A stretch of 64,000 bases of DNA from Usitatibacter sp035624355 (lineage in GTDB: Bacteria; Pseudomonadota; Gammaproteobacteria; Burkholderiales; Usitatibacteraceae). The notes under the pieces were generated by a model, which saw nothing but the letters and a program-made list of their open reading frames with translations, did no database searches and was not told the DNA's origin. The position numbers were made by a program, and so were the translations under genes. Positions 24,548 to 33,160 of the stretch are shown here, piece by piece. Every line of letters starts with the position of its first letter. Within the stretch, counting starts at the first letter, position 1. The stretch covers positions 46,782 through 110,781 of the forward strand of contig DASPRQ010000012.1 of NCBI GenBank assembly GCA_035624355.1. The letters are read 5' to 3'.

Positions 24548-25934
24548 ACGGATCGCTATTGGCGTTGGACGGGGGCTGCTGATCGCCGCGCCCCTCGCCC
24601 GCGTTGCGGCCGCGATGGCGTCCGCGGTTGCGGCGATGCCGGCCGGCCTTGCCCCCGTTGCCGTGGCCCTGCGGCGGGCGCTGCATCCCCTCGCCCGGCG
24701 CCGGGCCTTCGGGCTGGGCCCCGTGCGCCTGCGCCTGCGCATGCTTGCGCTGCTGCTGCTGCGGCGCCTGCTGCTGGGGCTGCTGCTGCGACGCGCCCTG
24801 GCCCCCGCTTCCGCGGCGCTTCTTGAAGCCGAACCGGCCCCCGGGCTTTCCGGCACCCTTCGGGGCGCGCGGCCCCGGCGCCCGGACGTCCGGAGCATAG
24901 GTGCCGCGGTTGCCGTCGGCCTCGCGCGCGGGCTCGCCCGCGCGGTTGCCGATGTCGTCGCGGTTGCCGTCCACGTCGCGCGGGGCCGGCGGCTCGCGGT
25001 TGGCGTGGTAGTCGGCGCGGTTACCGATGTTGTCGCGCTCGTCCTCCTCCTCGTCGGAGCCCGCCGCCTCGAGCGTCTCGCCCACGCCCGCGAAGGCGAG
25101 CAGCTCCTGCACCTGCGTCTCGTCCATCTCCTTCATCATCCCGCGCTTGAGGAAGGTGGGAAGCGCCACGGGCCCGAAGCGCACGCGCATGAGGCGGCTC
25201 ACGGTGAGGCCCGCGGCCTCGAACATCCGGCGCACCTCGCGGTTCTTGCCCTCGCGAAGCACGACGTGGTACCAGTGGTTCGCGCCCTCGCCGCCGCGGT
25301 CCTCGATCGAGTCGAAGCGGCACGCCTCGCCGTCGATGTCGACACCGGCCGCGAGCTTCGCCTTCTGCTCCTCGGTGAGCTCGCCCAGGAGGCGCACGGC
25401 GTACTCGCGCTCCACCTCGAAGCGCGGGTGCGTGAGGCGGTTGGCGAGCTCGCCGTTCGTGGTGAAGATGAGGAGCCCCCCGGTGTTGAGGTCGAGCCTG
25501 CCGACCGAGACCCAGCGGCCCCCGTGCACCTTCGGCAGCTTCGCGAACACCGTCGCCCGCCCCTCGGGGTCGTCGCGCGTGACGATCTCGCCCTCGGGCT
25601 TGTGGTAGAGGAGCACGCGCGGGAGCGCCTCGCCGAAGCGCAGCCGGATGAGCTCGCCGTCGAGCCTCACCTTGTCGCCCGGTCCGACGCCGTCGCCGAG
25701 CTTCGCCACCTGGCCGTTGATCGTGACGTGGCCCTGGGCGATCAGGATCTCGATGTTGCGCCGCGAGCCGTGGCCCGACTGCGCCATCACCTTCTGCAGG
25801 CGCTCGCGCTTGCCGCCGCCCCCGCCGCCCTTTCCCTTCCCGCGGCGCTTGTTCCGGTTCGATTGGGGACGTGCCCATTCCGGCACGATGCCGCCTGGCC
25901 ATTCCAGGCGATGCTGCTGAGGTTTATCCCGCAT
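24537..25934 (-). CDS. rluB: 23S rRNA pseudouridine synthase RluB with long low-complexity tail
   Basis: Makes the pseudouridine near position 2605 of 23S rRNA. The 465-residue product has a basic Gly/Lys N-terminus, an S4 RNA-binding domain (about 44-105: ERLQKVMAQSGHGSRRN), and the catalytic domain with the active Asp in VGRLDLNTGGLLIF and REGKNREVRRMFEAAG. From about residue 300 the protein is low complexity: repeated GNR units, a Gln-rich stretch, then Arg/His/Gly-rich sequence. Typical RluB ends near 290-300 residues, so the tail is an unusual extension, probably RNA-binding and disordered. Its first codons overlap the scpB stop by 11 nt. Confidence 0.94.
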   Translation of the reverse strand: MRDKPQQHRLEWPGGIVPEWARPQSNRNKRRGKGKGGGGGGKRERLQKVMAQSGHGSRRNIEILIAQGHVTINGQVAKLGDGVGPGDKVRLDGELIRLRFGEALPRVLLYHKPEGEIVTRDDPEGRATVFAKLPKVHGGRWVSVGRLDLNTGGLLIFTTNGELANRLTHPRFEVEREYAVRLLGELTEEQKAKLAAGVDIDGEACRFDSIEDRGGEGANHWYHVVLREGKNREVRRMFEAAGLTVSRLMRVRFGPVALPTFLKRGMMKEMDETQVQELLAFAGVGETLEAAGSDEEEDERDNIGNRADYHANREPPAPRDVDGNRDDIGNRAGEPAREADGNRGTYAPDVRAPGPRAPKGAGKPGGRFGFKKRRGSGGQGASQQQPQQQAPQQQQRKHAQAQAHGAQPEGPAPGEGMQRPPQGHGNGGKAGRHRRNRGRHRGRNAGEGRGDQQPPSNANSDPFSA

Positions 25935-26595
25935 GGGCTTCTGGCTCCGTGGACTCTTGGGGAGGGGGCCCGTCGACGAGGGCTTGCTGCGCGGGCGCCG
26001 GGGGAGGCGCTTCGACGAGGGCGTGGGGTGCCGCGGCGAGCGAGGACTGCAGCTCCTCCAGCGGCGGAAGCTCCTCGATCGAGCGCAGGTTGAGGTCGTC
26101 GAGGAATCTTTTCGTGGTGGCGAAGATGGCGGGGCGCCCGGGCGTCTCGCGATGCCCGATCACCTCGACCCAGCCGCGCTCGAGGAGCGCGTTGAGCGTG
26201 GGCGGCGAGACCGCCACGCCGCGCACCTCCTCGATGTCGCCGCGCGTGACGGGCTGGCGGTAGGCGACGATCGCGAGGGTCTCGAGGACGGCGCGCGAGT
26301 AGCGCGGCGGCTTCTCGCTCGAGACGCGGTCGAGGAACCGCTGGTAGTCGGGCTTCACGCGGAAGCGCCAGCCGGAGGCGACCGCGGTGAGCTCGACCGA
26401 GCGCCCGGACCACTCGTCCTTCAGCTCGTCGAGCACCTTGCGGATGTTGTCCGCGTCCACCTCCCCGGCGAAGAGGCGCCGCAGCTGCTGCAGCGTGAGC
26501 GGCTCGGGCGAGGAAAGCAGCGCCGCCTCGAGCACCCGCTTCACCGTCGCCACGTCGAGGGGATCCGGGGATCCGGGATTCGTCTGCTCGTTCAT
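25924..26595 (-). CDS. scpB: Segregation and condensation protein B (ScpB)
   Basis: Winged-helix subunit that dimerises and binds ScpA, regulating SMC (gene at 2931-6491). The 223-residue product has two winged-helix domains: VKRVLEAALLSSPEPLTLQQL near the start and YSRAVLETLAIVAYRQPVTRGDIE, then GRPAIFATTKRFLDDLNL. The last 45 residues are Pro/Ala-rich with a repeated ALVxxPPP unit and are probably disordered. It begins one base after the scpA stop and its end overlaps rluB, the classic scpA-scpB-rluB order. Confidence 0.94.
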   Translation of the reverse strand: MNEQTNPGSPDPLDVATVKRVLEAALLSSPEPLTLQQLRRLFAGEVDADNIRKVLDELKDEWSGRSVELTAVASGWRFRVKPDYQRFLDRVSSEKPPRYSRAVLETLAIVAYRQPVTRGDIEEVRGVAVSPPTLNALLERGWVEVIGHRETPGRPAIFATTKRFLDDLNLRSIEELPPLEELQSSLAAAPHALVEAPPPAPAQQALVDGPPPQESTEPEAHAG

Positions 26596-26596
26596 G

Positions 26597-27454
26597 TCAG
26601 GAGGCGATGGTGAGGGTCGTGCGCTCGCTGCGGAGCTTCACGTAGATGGGGTCGAAGGGCGTCTGCTGCGAGATCTCGATCAGCGACTCGCGCGCGAGCT
26701 CCAGGCACGCGAGGAAGCTCACCACGAGGACCGCCACGCCGCGCTCGGGCTCGAACAGCTGCGAGAACTCGACGTAGGCCCCCGGCGCGAGGCTCCTGAG
26801 GATGCGGCTCATGTGCGCGCGCACCGAGAGCTGCTCGCGCGTGATGCGGTGGTGGCGCGTCATCCGGGCGCGGGCGAGGATCGAGCGCCACGCCTCCGAG
26901 AGGTCGGCCACGCGCACCTCCGGCAGGCGCTCGGCGGCCCGCTCGACGTACACCTCCACGAGCGAGAAGTCGCGCCCCGCCACGGGCGCTTCCCCCAGCG
27001 CGTGGGCGGCCTTCTTCATCCGCTCGTACTCGAGCAGGCGCCGCACGAGCTCGGCGCGCGGGTCCTCGGGCTCGGTCTCGTCCTCCCGCTTCGGGCGCGG
27101 CAGCAGCATGCGCGACTTGATCTCGATGAGGAGGGCCGCCATGAGCAGGTAGTCGGCGGCGAGCTCGAGCTGCGTCGAGCGCATCATCTCCACGTATTCC
27201 ATGTACTGGCGGGTGAGCTCCGCCATGGGGATGTCGAGGATGTCGAGCGAGTGGCGGCGGATGAGGTACAGCAGCAGGTCGAGCGGACCCTCGAAGGCCT
27301 CGAGGAAGACCGACAGGGCCTCGGGCGGGATGTAGAGGTCCTCGGGCAGCTCGGTGAGCGGCTCGCCGCGGATCCTCGCGACGGGCAGCGCCAGCTCGAG
27401 CGCCGGCTGCTCGCGGGTCGCGGTGCGGGAATCGCCGGCGGCGTGGGGGTTCAT
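26597..27454 (-). CDS. scpA: Segregation and condensation protein A (ScpA)
   Basis: Kleisin subunit that bridges SMC heads. The 285-residue product has the SMC-neck-binding N-terminal region (FEGPLDLLLYLIRRHSLDIL), the conserved LAADYLLMAALLIEIKSRML helix, and a C-terminal winged helix (VSFLACLELARESLIEI...TPFDPIY). The ATG at 27454 overlaps the upstream esterase stop by 4 nt (ATGA). The first 35 residues before the conserved region are extra and polar. The upstream frame is continuous with the esterase only out of frame, so the two are separate proteins. Confidence 0.94.
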   Translation of the reverse strand: MNPHAAGDSRTATREQPALELALPVARIRGEPLTELPEDLYIPPEALSVFLEAFEGPLDLLLYLIRRHSLDILDIPMAELTRQYMEYVEMMRSTQLELAADYLLMAALLIEIKSRMLLPRPKREDETEPEDPRAELVRRLLEYERMKKAAHALGEAPVAGRDFSLVEVYVERAAERLPEVRVADLSEAWRSILARARMTRHHRITREQLSVRAHMSRILRSLAPGAYVEFSQLFEPERGVAVLVVSFLACLELARESLIEISQQTPFDPIYVKLRSERTTLTIAS

Positions 27455-28338
27455 TTCTTCCCGTAGACGGCTTCGGCGGCGAACTTGCTCATCGCCGCGG
27501 CGTTGTGGGCCGTGTCGGGCGCCTCCTCGAGCTCCCACCCGAACTTGACGCCCAGCTCCTGGGCGGCGGCGGTGGCGGCCTTGAAGAAGTTCTCGCCGCG
27601 GTCGAGGCGCCCTTCGCCCTGGCGCTTCGCCCCGGCGCTCTCGTTGAGGTTCTTGGCCTCGGGGTCGGTGTCCTTCTCGCCCAGCAGCAGCACGAAGCGC
27701 TTCTGGAGCGCCTCGCGCAGCGCCGCCTCGCCCACGGGGGAGCCGGCGAGCGAATAGGGGTAGCTGTCGGCCGCCTTGTCCTTGCGCCACTCGGGCATCA
27801 GGTACCAGCCCGGGTTGGCCGCCATCGCCAGCGTCGCGCGGCTGTCGGGCATCAGCAGGAACATGCGCTGCACGAACTGCCCGCCCGCCGAATGGCCGAA
27901 GATGGCGTAGCCCTTCTGCCCGTCGCGCACCTCGTCGAAGAGGTGCTCGATCGCGGCGTACGTCCACTTGTCGCGGTCCGGCTGCCCCTCGACGCCGCCC
28001 AGGTTGTACTCCGCCGCCCCCGGCCAGTCCTTCTGCGAGAACTCCGGCGCCACGATGAGCAGCCGGTAGCGGTCGGCGAGGAGCGACCAGTCGTCGCGGT
28101 AGTGCGAGGCGTCGCGGTGCACGCCGGCGATCACGAACTGGATCGGGCACTTCGTGTCGCACGACCTCGGCCGGTAGGTGTAGACGCGGATCGGCCGGTC
28201 GGGGTGGCCCTTCGCGTCGGTGAACACGAAGCTCCAGTTGCCGTTCGGGATCGGCGTCGCGCCGAGCGCGCACGCGCCCGCGAGCGCCGCGGCCGCGCCC
28301 GCGGCGCGGGCCATCCATCGGGATCGTCTCGGTTTCAT
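27451..28338 (-). CDS. Secreted alpha/beta-hydrolase (esterase-like)
   Basis: A 295-residue hydrolase with an export signal (KPRRSRWMARAAGAAAALAG, then cleavage near ALGATP). The nucleophile elbow is FGHSAGGQF with the active Ser, followed by an Asp in GEKDTDP and a His in PDTAHNAAA. A Cys pair (SCDTKC) suggests a disulfide and periplasmic location. Substrate is unknown; similar proteins are annotated as dienelactone hydrolase-like or PHB depolymerase-like. It is wedged between trpS and scpA, with 17 nt to trpS and an ATGA overlap with scpA, which is unusual for this conserved run. Confidence 0.82.
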   Translation of the reverse strand: MKPRRSRWMARAAGAAAALAGACALGATPIPNGNWSFVFTDAKGHPDRPIRVYTYRPRSCDTKCPIQFVIAGVHRDASHYRDDWSLLADRYRLLIVAPEFSQKDWPGAAEYNLGGVEGQPDRDKWTYAAIEHLFDEVRDGQKGYAIFGHSAGGQFVQRMFLLMPDSRATLAMAANPGWYLMPEWRKDKAADSYPYSLAGSPVGEAALREALQKRFVLLLGEKDTDPEAKNLNESAGAKRQGEGRLDRGENFFKAATAAAQELGVKFGWELEEAPDTAHNAAAMSKFAAEAVYGKK

Positions 28339-28355
28339 CGCTCGTCCTCGCTTCC

Positions 28356-29564
28356 TCAGCGGTAGTTGAGGCCCATGGCCTCGCGCACGTCGCGCATCGT
28401 GTCGGACGCGAGGTCGGAGGCCTTCTCGCACCCGTCCTGGACGATGTTGCGCACCAGCATCGGGTCTTCCTCGTACGGGGCCGCGCGCTCGCGGATGGGC
28501 GCGAGCTCCGCGTTGATCGCGTCGATCACCGGCTGCTTGCACTCCAGGCACCCGATGCCCGCGGTCGTGCAGCCCTGCCACACCCAGTCGCGCGCCGCGG
28601 CGTCCGAATAGACGAGGTGCAGGTTCCAGACCGGGCATTTCTCGGGGTTGCCCGGGTCGGAGCGGCGCACGCGCGCCGGGTCCGTCTGCATCCGGCGGAT
28701 CTTCTGCGCGACCTCCTCGGGCGCCTCCCGCAGCAGGATCGCGTTGTCCGCGCTCTTCGACATCTTCTGCCCGTCCAGCCCCAGGAGCTTCGGCGTCTCG
28801 GTGAGCAGGGCCTCGGGCTCGGCGAGGATCATCCGGCCGCCGCCCTCGATGTAGCCGTAGAGGCGCTCCTTGTCGCCGAGCGAGAGGTTCTGCACGTCGC
28901 TCACGAGCTCCTGCGCCTGCGCGAGCGCGGCCTCGTCGCCCTGCTCCTGGAAGCGGGCGCGCAGCGTCCGGTAGAGCTTCGCCTTCTTCGGCCCCATCTT
29001 CTTCACCGCCGTCTCGGCCTTCTCCTCGAATCCCTTCTCGCGCCCGAAGAGGTGGTTGAAGCGCCGCGCGATCTCGCGCGTGAGCTCGATGTGCGAGACC
29101 TGGTCCTCGCCCACCGGCACCTTGTTCGCGCGGTAGATCAGGATGTCGGCCGACTGCATGAGCGGGTAGCCGAGGAACCCGTAGGTGAGGACGTCGCGCC
29201 CCTGCTCCGCGTGGCGCTCCACGAGATCCTTGTACGTGGGGACGCGCTCGAGCCACGCAAGGGGCACGAAGAAGGAAAGCAGCAGCGTGAGCTCCGCGTG
29301 CTGGGGCACCCGCGACTGGATGAAGAGCGTCGCCTTGGTCGGGTCGATCCCGCACGCGAGCCAGTCCACGAACATGTCCCAGACGGTCTGCTCGATCACC
29401 GCCGGGTCCTCGTAGTGGGTGGTGAGCGCGTGCCAGTCGGCGGCGAAGAACAGGCACGGGAACTCGTTCTGCAGCCGCGACCAGTTCTTGAGGGCCCCGT
29501 GGTAGTGACCGAGGTGCATCGCCCCCGTGGGGCGCATGCCGGAAAGTACGCGGTCCTGGAACAT
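28356..29564 (-). CDS. trpS: Tryptophanyl-tRNA synthetase
   Basis: Class I aminoacyl-tRNA synthetase charging tRNA-Trp. The 402-residue product has the HIGH motif as HLGH (residues about 17-20) and KMSKS intact in LLGLDGQKMSKSADN. It carries a longer insert after the catalytic core (CPVWNLHLVYSD...CLECKQ, with several Cys) that is seen in the proteobacterial long form. The ATG at 29564 gives the usual start MFQDRVLSGMRPTG. It lies 8 nt after the M50 protease stop, so it is co-transcribed with yciO and the protease. Confidence 0.95.
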   Translation of the reverse strand: MFQDRVLSGMRPTGAMHLGHYHGALKNWSRLQNEFPCLFFAADWHALTTHYEDPAVIEQTVWDMFVDWLACGIDPTKATLFIQSRVPQHAELTLLLSFFVPLAWLERVPTYKDLVERHAEQGRDVLTYGFLGYPLMQSADILIYRANKVPVGEDQVSHIELTREIARRFNHLFGREKGFEEKAETAVKKMGPKKAKLYRTLRARFQEQGDEAALAQAQELVSDVQNLSLGDKERLYGYIEGGGRMILAEPEALLTETPKLLGLDGQKMSKSADNAILLREAPEEVAQKIRRMQTDPARVRRSDPGNPEKCPVWNLHLVYSDAAARDWVWQGCTTAGIGCLECKQPVIDAINAELAPIRERAAPYEEDPMLVRNIVQDGCEKASDLASDTMRDVREAMGLNYR

Positions 29565-29572
29565 GGGGGCGG

Positions 29573-30238
29573 CTACTCGAGGCGGAAGAGCGCGTAGAAG
29601 AGGTCGTTGCCCGCGCTCATCACGGCGCTGAAGAGCTCGCCGAGCGGCCGGTAGACGGCCATGAGGATGATGAGCCCGAGCAGGATCGGCATGCCGTAGG
29701 GCTCGAGCCGCGAGTACGAGTACGACAGGCGGTTCGGCAGCAGGCTCGTCACCATGCGCCCGCCGTCGAGCGGCAGGATCGGGAACAGGTTGAACACCGC
29801 GACCACCACGTTCCACTGGATCCCGGCGATCGCCACCGCGAACCAGAACTGCGCGATCATCGACGAGCCCGAGGCCATCTCGATCAGCTTCGCGACGCAC
29901 CCCCAGGCGAGCGCCTGCACCACGTTCGAGGCGGGGCCGGCCGCGGCCACCCACAGCATGTCCGCCTTGGGGTTGCGCAGGTTGTTGAAGTTCACGGGGA
30001 CGGGCTTCGCCCAGCCGAAGACCACGCCGCCGAGGATCGCGGTGAGCAGCGGGAAGAGGATCGTGCCGAAGGGGTCGATGTGCTTGGCCGGGTTGAGCGT
30101 TACGCGCCCCAGCATGTAGGCGGTGTTGTCGCCGAACATGCGCGCGACGTAGCCGTGCGCGGCCTCGTGCAGCGTGATGGCGAGCACGACCGGGATCGCC
30201 ATGACGCAGATCTTGATGATGATGTTGTACGGGTCCAT
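29573..30238 (-). CDS. Site-2 protease (M50) family membrane metalloprotease
   Basis: An integral-membrane zinc protease of 221 residues. The metal motif HEXXH is TLHEAAHGYVA near residue 24, and the third ligand is in NLFPILPLDGGR. Conserved AAAGPASN lies between. This short form lacks PDZ domains, as is usual for the family found beside trpS in betaproteobacteria; its substrate is unknown. The ATG shares one base with the yciO stop (TGATG), so translation is coupled. Confidence 0.9.
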   Translation of the reverse strand: MDPYNIIIKICVMAIPVVLAITLHEAAHGYVARMFGDNTAYMLGRVTLNPAKHIDPFGTILFPLLTAILGGVVFGWAKPVPVNFNNLRNPKADMLWVAAAGPASNVVQALAWGCVAKLIEMASGSSMIAQFWFAVAIAGIQWNVVVAVFNLFPILPLDGGRMVTSLLPNRLSYSYSRLEPYGMPILLGLIILMAVYRPLGELFSAVMSAGNDLFYALFRLE

Positions 30239-30876
30239 CAGTGCAGCGCCGCCTTCACGAACCCGAACGGGCGGATGTCGCCCTTGCCCTCGCGCACGAG
30301 CACCGGCGCATCTCCCGAGAGGTCGATCACCGTGGTCACCCGCCCGTCGCAGGCGCCCGCGTCGATCACGAGCTCGAGCTGGTGCTCGAGGTGGCGGCGG
30401 ATCTCGGCCGCGTCGTTGAGCGCCACGCCGTGGGCGGGAAGGATCAGGGTCGAGGACAGCAGCGGCTCGCCGAGCGCATCGAGCAGCGCCCGCGCGACCG
30501 GATGGTCCGGGATGCGCACGCCGATGGTGTGGCGCGGGTGCAGCAGGCGCCGCGGCACGTCGCGCGTGGCGCGGAGGATGAACGTGTACTGGCCCGGCGT
30601 GTTGGCGCGGATCAGGCGGAACTGCAGGTTGTCGAGCTTGGCGAACTGGCCCGCCTCCGAGAGGTCGCGGCAGACGAGCGTGAGGTGGTGGCGCTCGTCC
30701 ACGTCGCGGATGCGGCGGATGCGCTCCATCGCCGCCTTGTCGCCGATGTGGCAGCCGAGCGCGTAGCACGAGTCCGTCGGGTAGGCGATCACGCCTCCCG
30801 CGCGGATGATGTCCACGGCCTGGCGGACGAGCCGCGGCTGCGGGTTTTCGGGATGCATCGAGAAGTACTGCGCCAT
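30238..30876 (-). CDS. yciO: YciO/Sua5/YrdC-family protein
   Basis: Belongs to the threonylcarbamoyl-AMP synthase fold, but resembles the YciO branch rather than TsaC. It has GGVIAYPTDSCYALGC, RIRRIRDVDERHHLTLVCRDLSE and IRANTPGQYTFIL. The role of YciO is less settled than that of TsaC; weak TC-AMP synthesis or nucleotide-related activity has been proposed for the group. The 212-residue product is full length from the ATG at 30876. The order rnm-yciO also occurs in E. coli, which supports the call. Confidence 0.88.
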   Translation of the reverse strand: MAQYFSMHPENPQPRLVRQAVDIIRAGGVIAYPTDSCYALGCHIGDKAAMERIRRIRDVDERHHLTLVCRDLSEAGQFAKLDNLQFRLIRANTPGQYTFILRATRDVPRRLLHPRHTIGVRIPDHPVARALLDALGEPLLSSTLILPAHGVALNDAAEIRRHLEHQLELVIDAGACDGRVTTVIDLSGDAPVLVREGKGDIRPFGFVKAALH

Positions 30877-30988
30877 TCGTCGATCGGCCGCGCCGCGCGC
30901 GGCGCGCGTCTCACCCTTCTTCAAGTTTCCGTTCTTCCGCTGCCCGGGCGGCGGGCAAGGCGCTCCGGCGCCCCTCACCGGGCGGCTT

Positions 30989-31825
30989 CTAGTGCGCCCA
31001 TCGGATCCATACGGGCGTGAGGGAAGCGTGGAGCGGCGCGAGCCGTCCCGGCTCGCAGGCGCTCTCCCCCGGCCCGTGGTAGTCGGCGCCGCGCGAGGCG
31101 AGGAACCCGTGCTCCAGCGCCACGCGCCGCCATGCCGCGTATTCCTCGGGGCGATGGCTCCCCGTCACCACCTCGATCGCCTCGCCGCCGGCCGCGCGGA
31201 ACCCGTGCAGCATCTCGTCGCGCATCATCGGCTTGAGGTCGTAGCGCCCGGGATGCGCCAGCACCGCGATCCCGCCGGCGCCCCGGATCCACGAGACCGC
31301 ATTTTCGAGGCTTGCCCAGCGATGCGCAACATACGCGGGCTTCCCGCGCCCGAGATACTTGTCGAAGGCGGCCTGGACGTCGCGCACCCGGCCCGAGCGC
31401 ACGAGGTGCCGCGCGAAGTGGGACCGGCTGAGCCTCGCCTCGTTCCCCGCGAGCTCGAGCGCGCCTTCCAGCGCGCCCGGGAAGCCCAGGCGCTCGAGCT
31501 CGGCCGCGATTTTCCGCGCCCGCCCGAAGCGCCCGTCGCGGACCGCGCGCAGCCCCGCCGCGAGCGGCGCGGCCGCGGGATCGACCCGCAGGCCGACCAC
31601 GTGCAGCGTCGTGCCACCCCAGCTCACCGAGATCTCGACGCCCGGAACGAAGGCGATGCCGGCCTTGCGTGCCGCGCTCTCGGCCTCCTCGAGGCCGTCC
31701 GTGGTGTCGTGGTCCGTGAGCGCGATCGCGTCGGTCCCGGTGCGGGCCGCGAGCTCGATCAGCTGGGTGGGCGACAGCAGGCCATCCGAGCAGGTCGAAT
31801 GGTTATGCAGGTCGTAGTTTTCCAA
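30989..31825 (-). CDS. rnm: PHP-domain phosphoesterase (Rnm/TrpH/YciV family)
   Basis: Metal-dependent phosphoesterase; family members act as 5'-3' exonuclease on short RNA and as 3',5'-nucleotide bisphosphate phosphatase. The 278-residue product shows the four PHP motifs: DLHNHSTCSDG at the start, LTDHDTTDG, AHPGRYD, and GADYHGPG near the end, plus PGVEIS. The start is a TTG at 31825; no ATG or GTG is in frame upstream before a stop. TACAAT about 22 nt upstream is a possible -10. Its neighbour yciO is the same as in E. coli. It ends 112 nt before yciO. Confidence 0.9.
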   Translation of the reverse strand: MENYDLHNHSTCSDGLLSPTQLIELAARTGTDAIALTDHDTTDGLEEAESAARKAGIAFVPGVEISVSWGGTTLHVVGLRVDPAAAPLAAGLRAVRDGRFGRARKIAAELERLGFPGALEGALELAGNEARLSRSHFARHLVRSGRVRDVQAAFDKYLGRGKPAYVAHRWASLENAVSWIRGAGGIAVLAHPGRYDLKPMMRDEMLHGFRAAGGEAIEVVTGSHRPEEYAAWRRVALEHGFLASRGADYHGPGESACEPGRLAPLHASLTPVWIRWAH

Positions 31826-31973
31826 GCGCCAGCATTCAGGGAGATGGGAAATTGTATCAAAATGAGAGCCTTACTGCCATGCGCCAGCCGACCACCGGGC
31901 GCACTCGCCGCCGGACCGTGCGCGGACGCGTTGTCTGTCATAATGCGAGGTTAGACGCCGCACCCGCCCCCGC

Positions 31974-32543
31974 GTGAAATTCCTCTTCGATTTCCTCCCC
32001 CTGATCGTCTTCTTCGCCGCCTTCAAGCTCGCCGGCATCTTCGTGGCGACCGCCGTGGCGATCGCGGCCACGGTCGCGCAGATCGGCTTCTCGCTCGCGC
32101 GCCGGCGCAAGGTCGCCCCGATGCAGTGGGCGAGCCTCGCGATCATCGTGGTGTTCGGCGGCGCGACGCTCCTGCTCCACGACGAGACGTTCATCAAGTG
32201 GAAGCCCACGGTGCTCTACTGGGTCCTGGGAGGCGCCTTCTTCGCGAGCCTCGCCCTGCGCCGCAACCTCGCGAGGGCGATCCTGGGCTCCGAGCTCGAG
32301 ATGCCCGAGGGCTCGTGGACGCGGCTTTGCATCGCGTGGGGCGCGTTCTTCGTCCTCGTCGGCGTGCTCAACCTCTACGTCGCATTCAGCTTCGCGACAG
32401 ATACGTGGGTGAGCTTCAAGGTGTTCGCCACCCCGGCGCTGATCGTCGCGTTCGCGGTCGCGCAATCGTTCTGGATCGCCCGCCACCTGCCCGACGACGA
32501 GCCGGCCGCGGGGACGAAGGCGAACGAGCCGCCGCAGGCCTGA
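31974..32543 (+). CDS. yciB: Inner membrane septation protein YciB (IspZ family)
   Basis: A 189-residue integral membrane protein with five or six helices, starting FLFDFLPLIVFFAAFKLAG and carrying TLLLHDETFIKWKPTVLYWVLG, the family hallmark. It is linked to cell envelope and septation, with direct role uncertain. The start is a GTG at 31974; a CATAAT box at 31939-31944 is a possible -10, giving a leader of about 24 nt. It opens the conserved yciB-yciI-bolA-ppiC run on the plus strand, and the next gene follows after 4 nt. Confidence 0.93.
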   Translation: MKFLFDFLPLIVFFAAFKLAGIFVATAVAIAATVAQIGFSLARRRKVAPMQWASLAIIVVFGGATLLLHDETFIKWKPTVLYWVLGGAFFASLALRRNLARAILGSELEMPEGSWTRLCIAWGAFFVLVGVLNLYVAFSFATDTWVSFKVFATPALIVAFAVAQSFWIARHLPDDEPAAGTKANEPPQA

Positions 32544-32547
32544 CGAC

Positions 32548-32847
32548 ATGCTCTACGCCATCCTCGCCGAAGACCTTCCCGGGTCGCTCGCCCGGCGGCT
32601 CGAGGCGCGCCCCGCGCACCTCGAGCGGCTCAAGGTCCTGCAGGAGGCGGGCCGCCTGGTCCTCGCCGGCCCGCATCCGGCGATCGACGCGCCGGATCCC
32701 GGACCCGCCGGCTTCAGCGGCTCGCTCATCGTGGCCGAGTTCGCCACCCGCGAGGCCGCGATCGCGTGGGCCGCGGAGGATCCCTACGTCGCCGCGGGCG
32801 TGTACGCGCGGGTCACCGTGAAGCCGTTCCGGAAGGTGCTGCCTTGA
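32548..32847 (+). CDS. yciI: YciI family protein
   Basis: A 99-residue cytosolic protein of the YciI-like dimeric ferredoxin fold. It has the start MLYAILAEDLPGSL, the RPAHLERLKVLQEAGRLVLAGP core with the conserved His, and the DPYVAAGVYARVTVKPFRKV end. No enzymatic function is firmly assigned to the family. Its stop overlaps the bolA TTG (TTGA), so the two are translated together. Confidence 0.9.
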   Translation: MLYAILAEDLPGSLARRLEARPAHLERLKVLQEAGRLVLAGPHPAIDAPDPGPAGFSGSLIVAEFATREAAIAWAAEDPYVAAGVYARVTVKPFRKVLP

Positions 32848-33128
32848 GCGCTCCGGCGGCGATCCACCCGGTGGAAAGGGCGATCCGCGAGCGCCTCGCG
32901 GCCCTCGATCCCGTGGCGCTGGATTTGCGCGACGAAAGCGCGCAGCATGCGGGCCACGCTGGATCCCGCCCCTCGGGAGGCACCCACTGGCGGCTCGCCA
33001 TCGCCTCCGAGGCCTTCCGGGGCAAGAGCCCCGTGGCGCGGCACCGCATGGTTTATGAGGCATTGGGCGACCTCATGAAAGGGGACATCCACGCCCTGAA
33101 CATCGAAGCGTCCGTCCCCCAGTCTTGA
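32844..33128 (+). CDS. bolA: BolA family protein
   Basis: A 94-residue BolA-fold protein, likely a partner of monothiol glutaredoxins in iron-sulfur handling. It has the class features: THWRLAIASEAFRGKSPVARHRMVYEALGDLM, with the conserved His and FxG region, and IHALNI near the end. The start is a TTG at 32844 overlapping the yciI stop; starting there gives the expected IRERLAALDP helix in place. It is followed after 32 nt by ppiC. Confidence 0.9.
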   Translation: MSAPAAIHPVERAIRERLAALDPVALDLRDESAQHAGHAGSRPSGGTHWRLAIASEAFRGKSPVARHRMVYEALGDLMKGDIHALNIEASVPQS

Positions 33129-33160
33129 CCCATCATCACAGTCGGAAAAGGAAATCCTTC

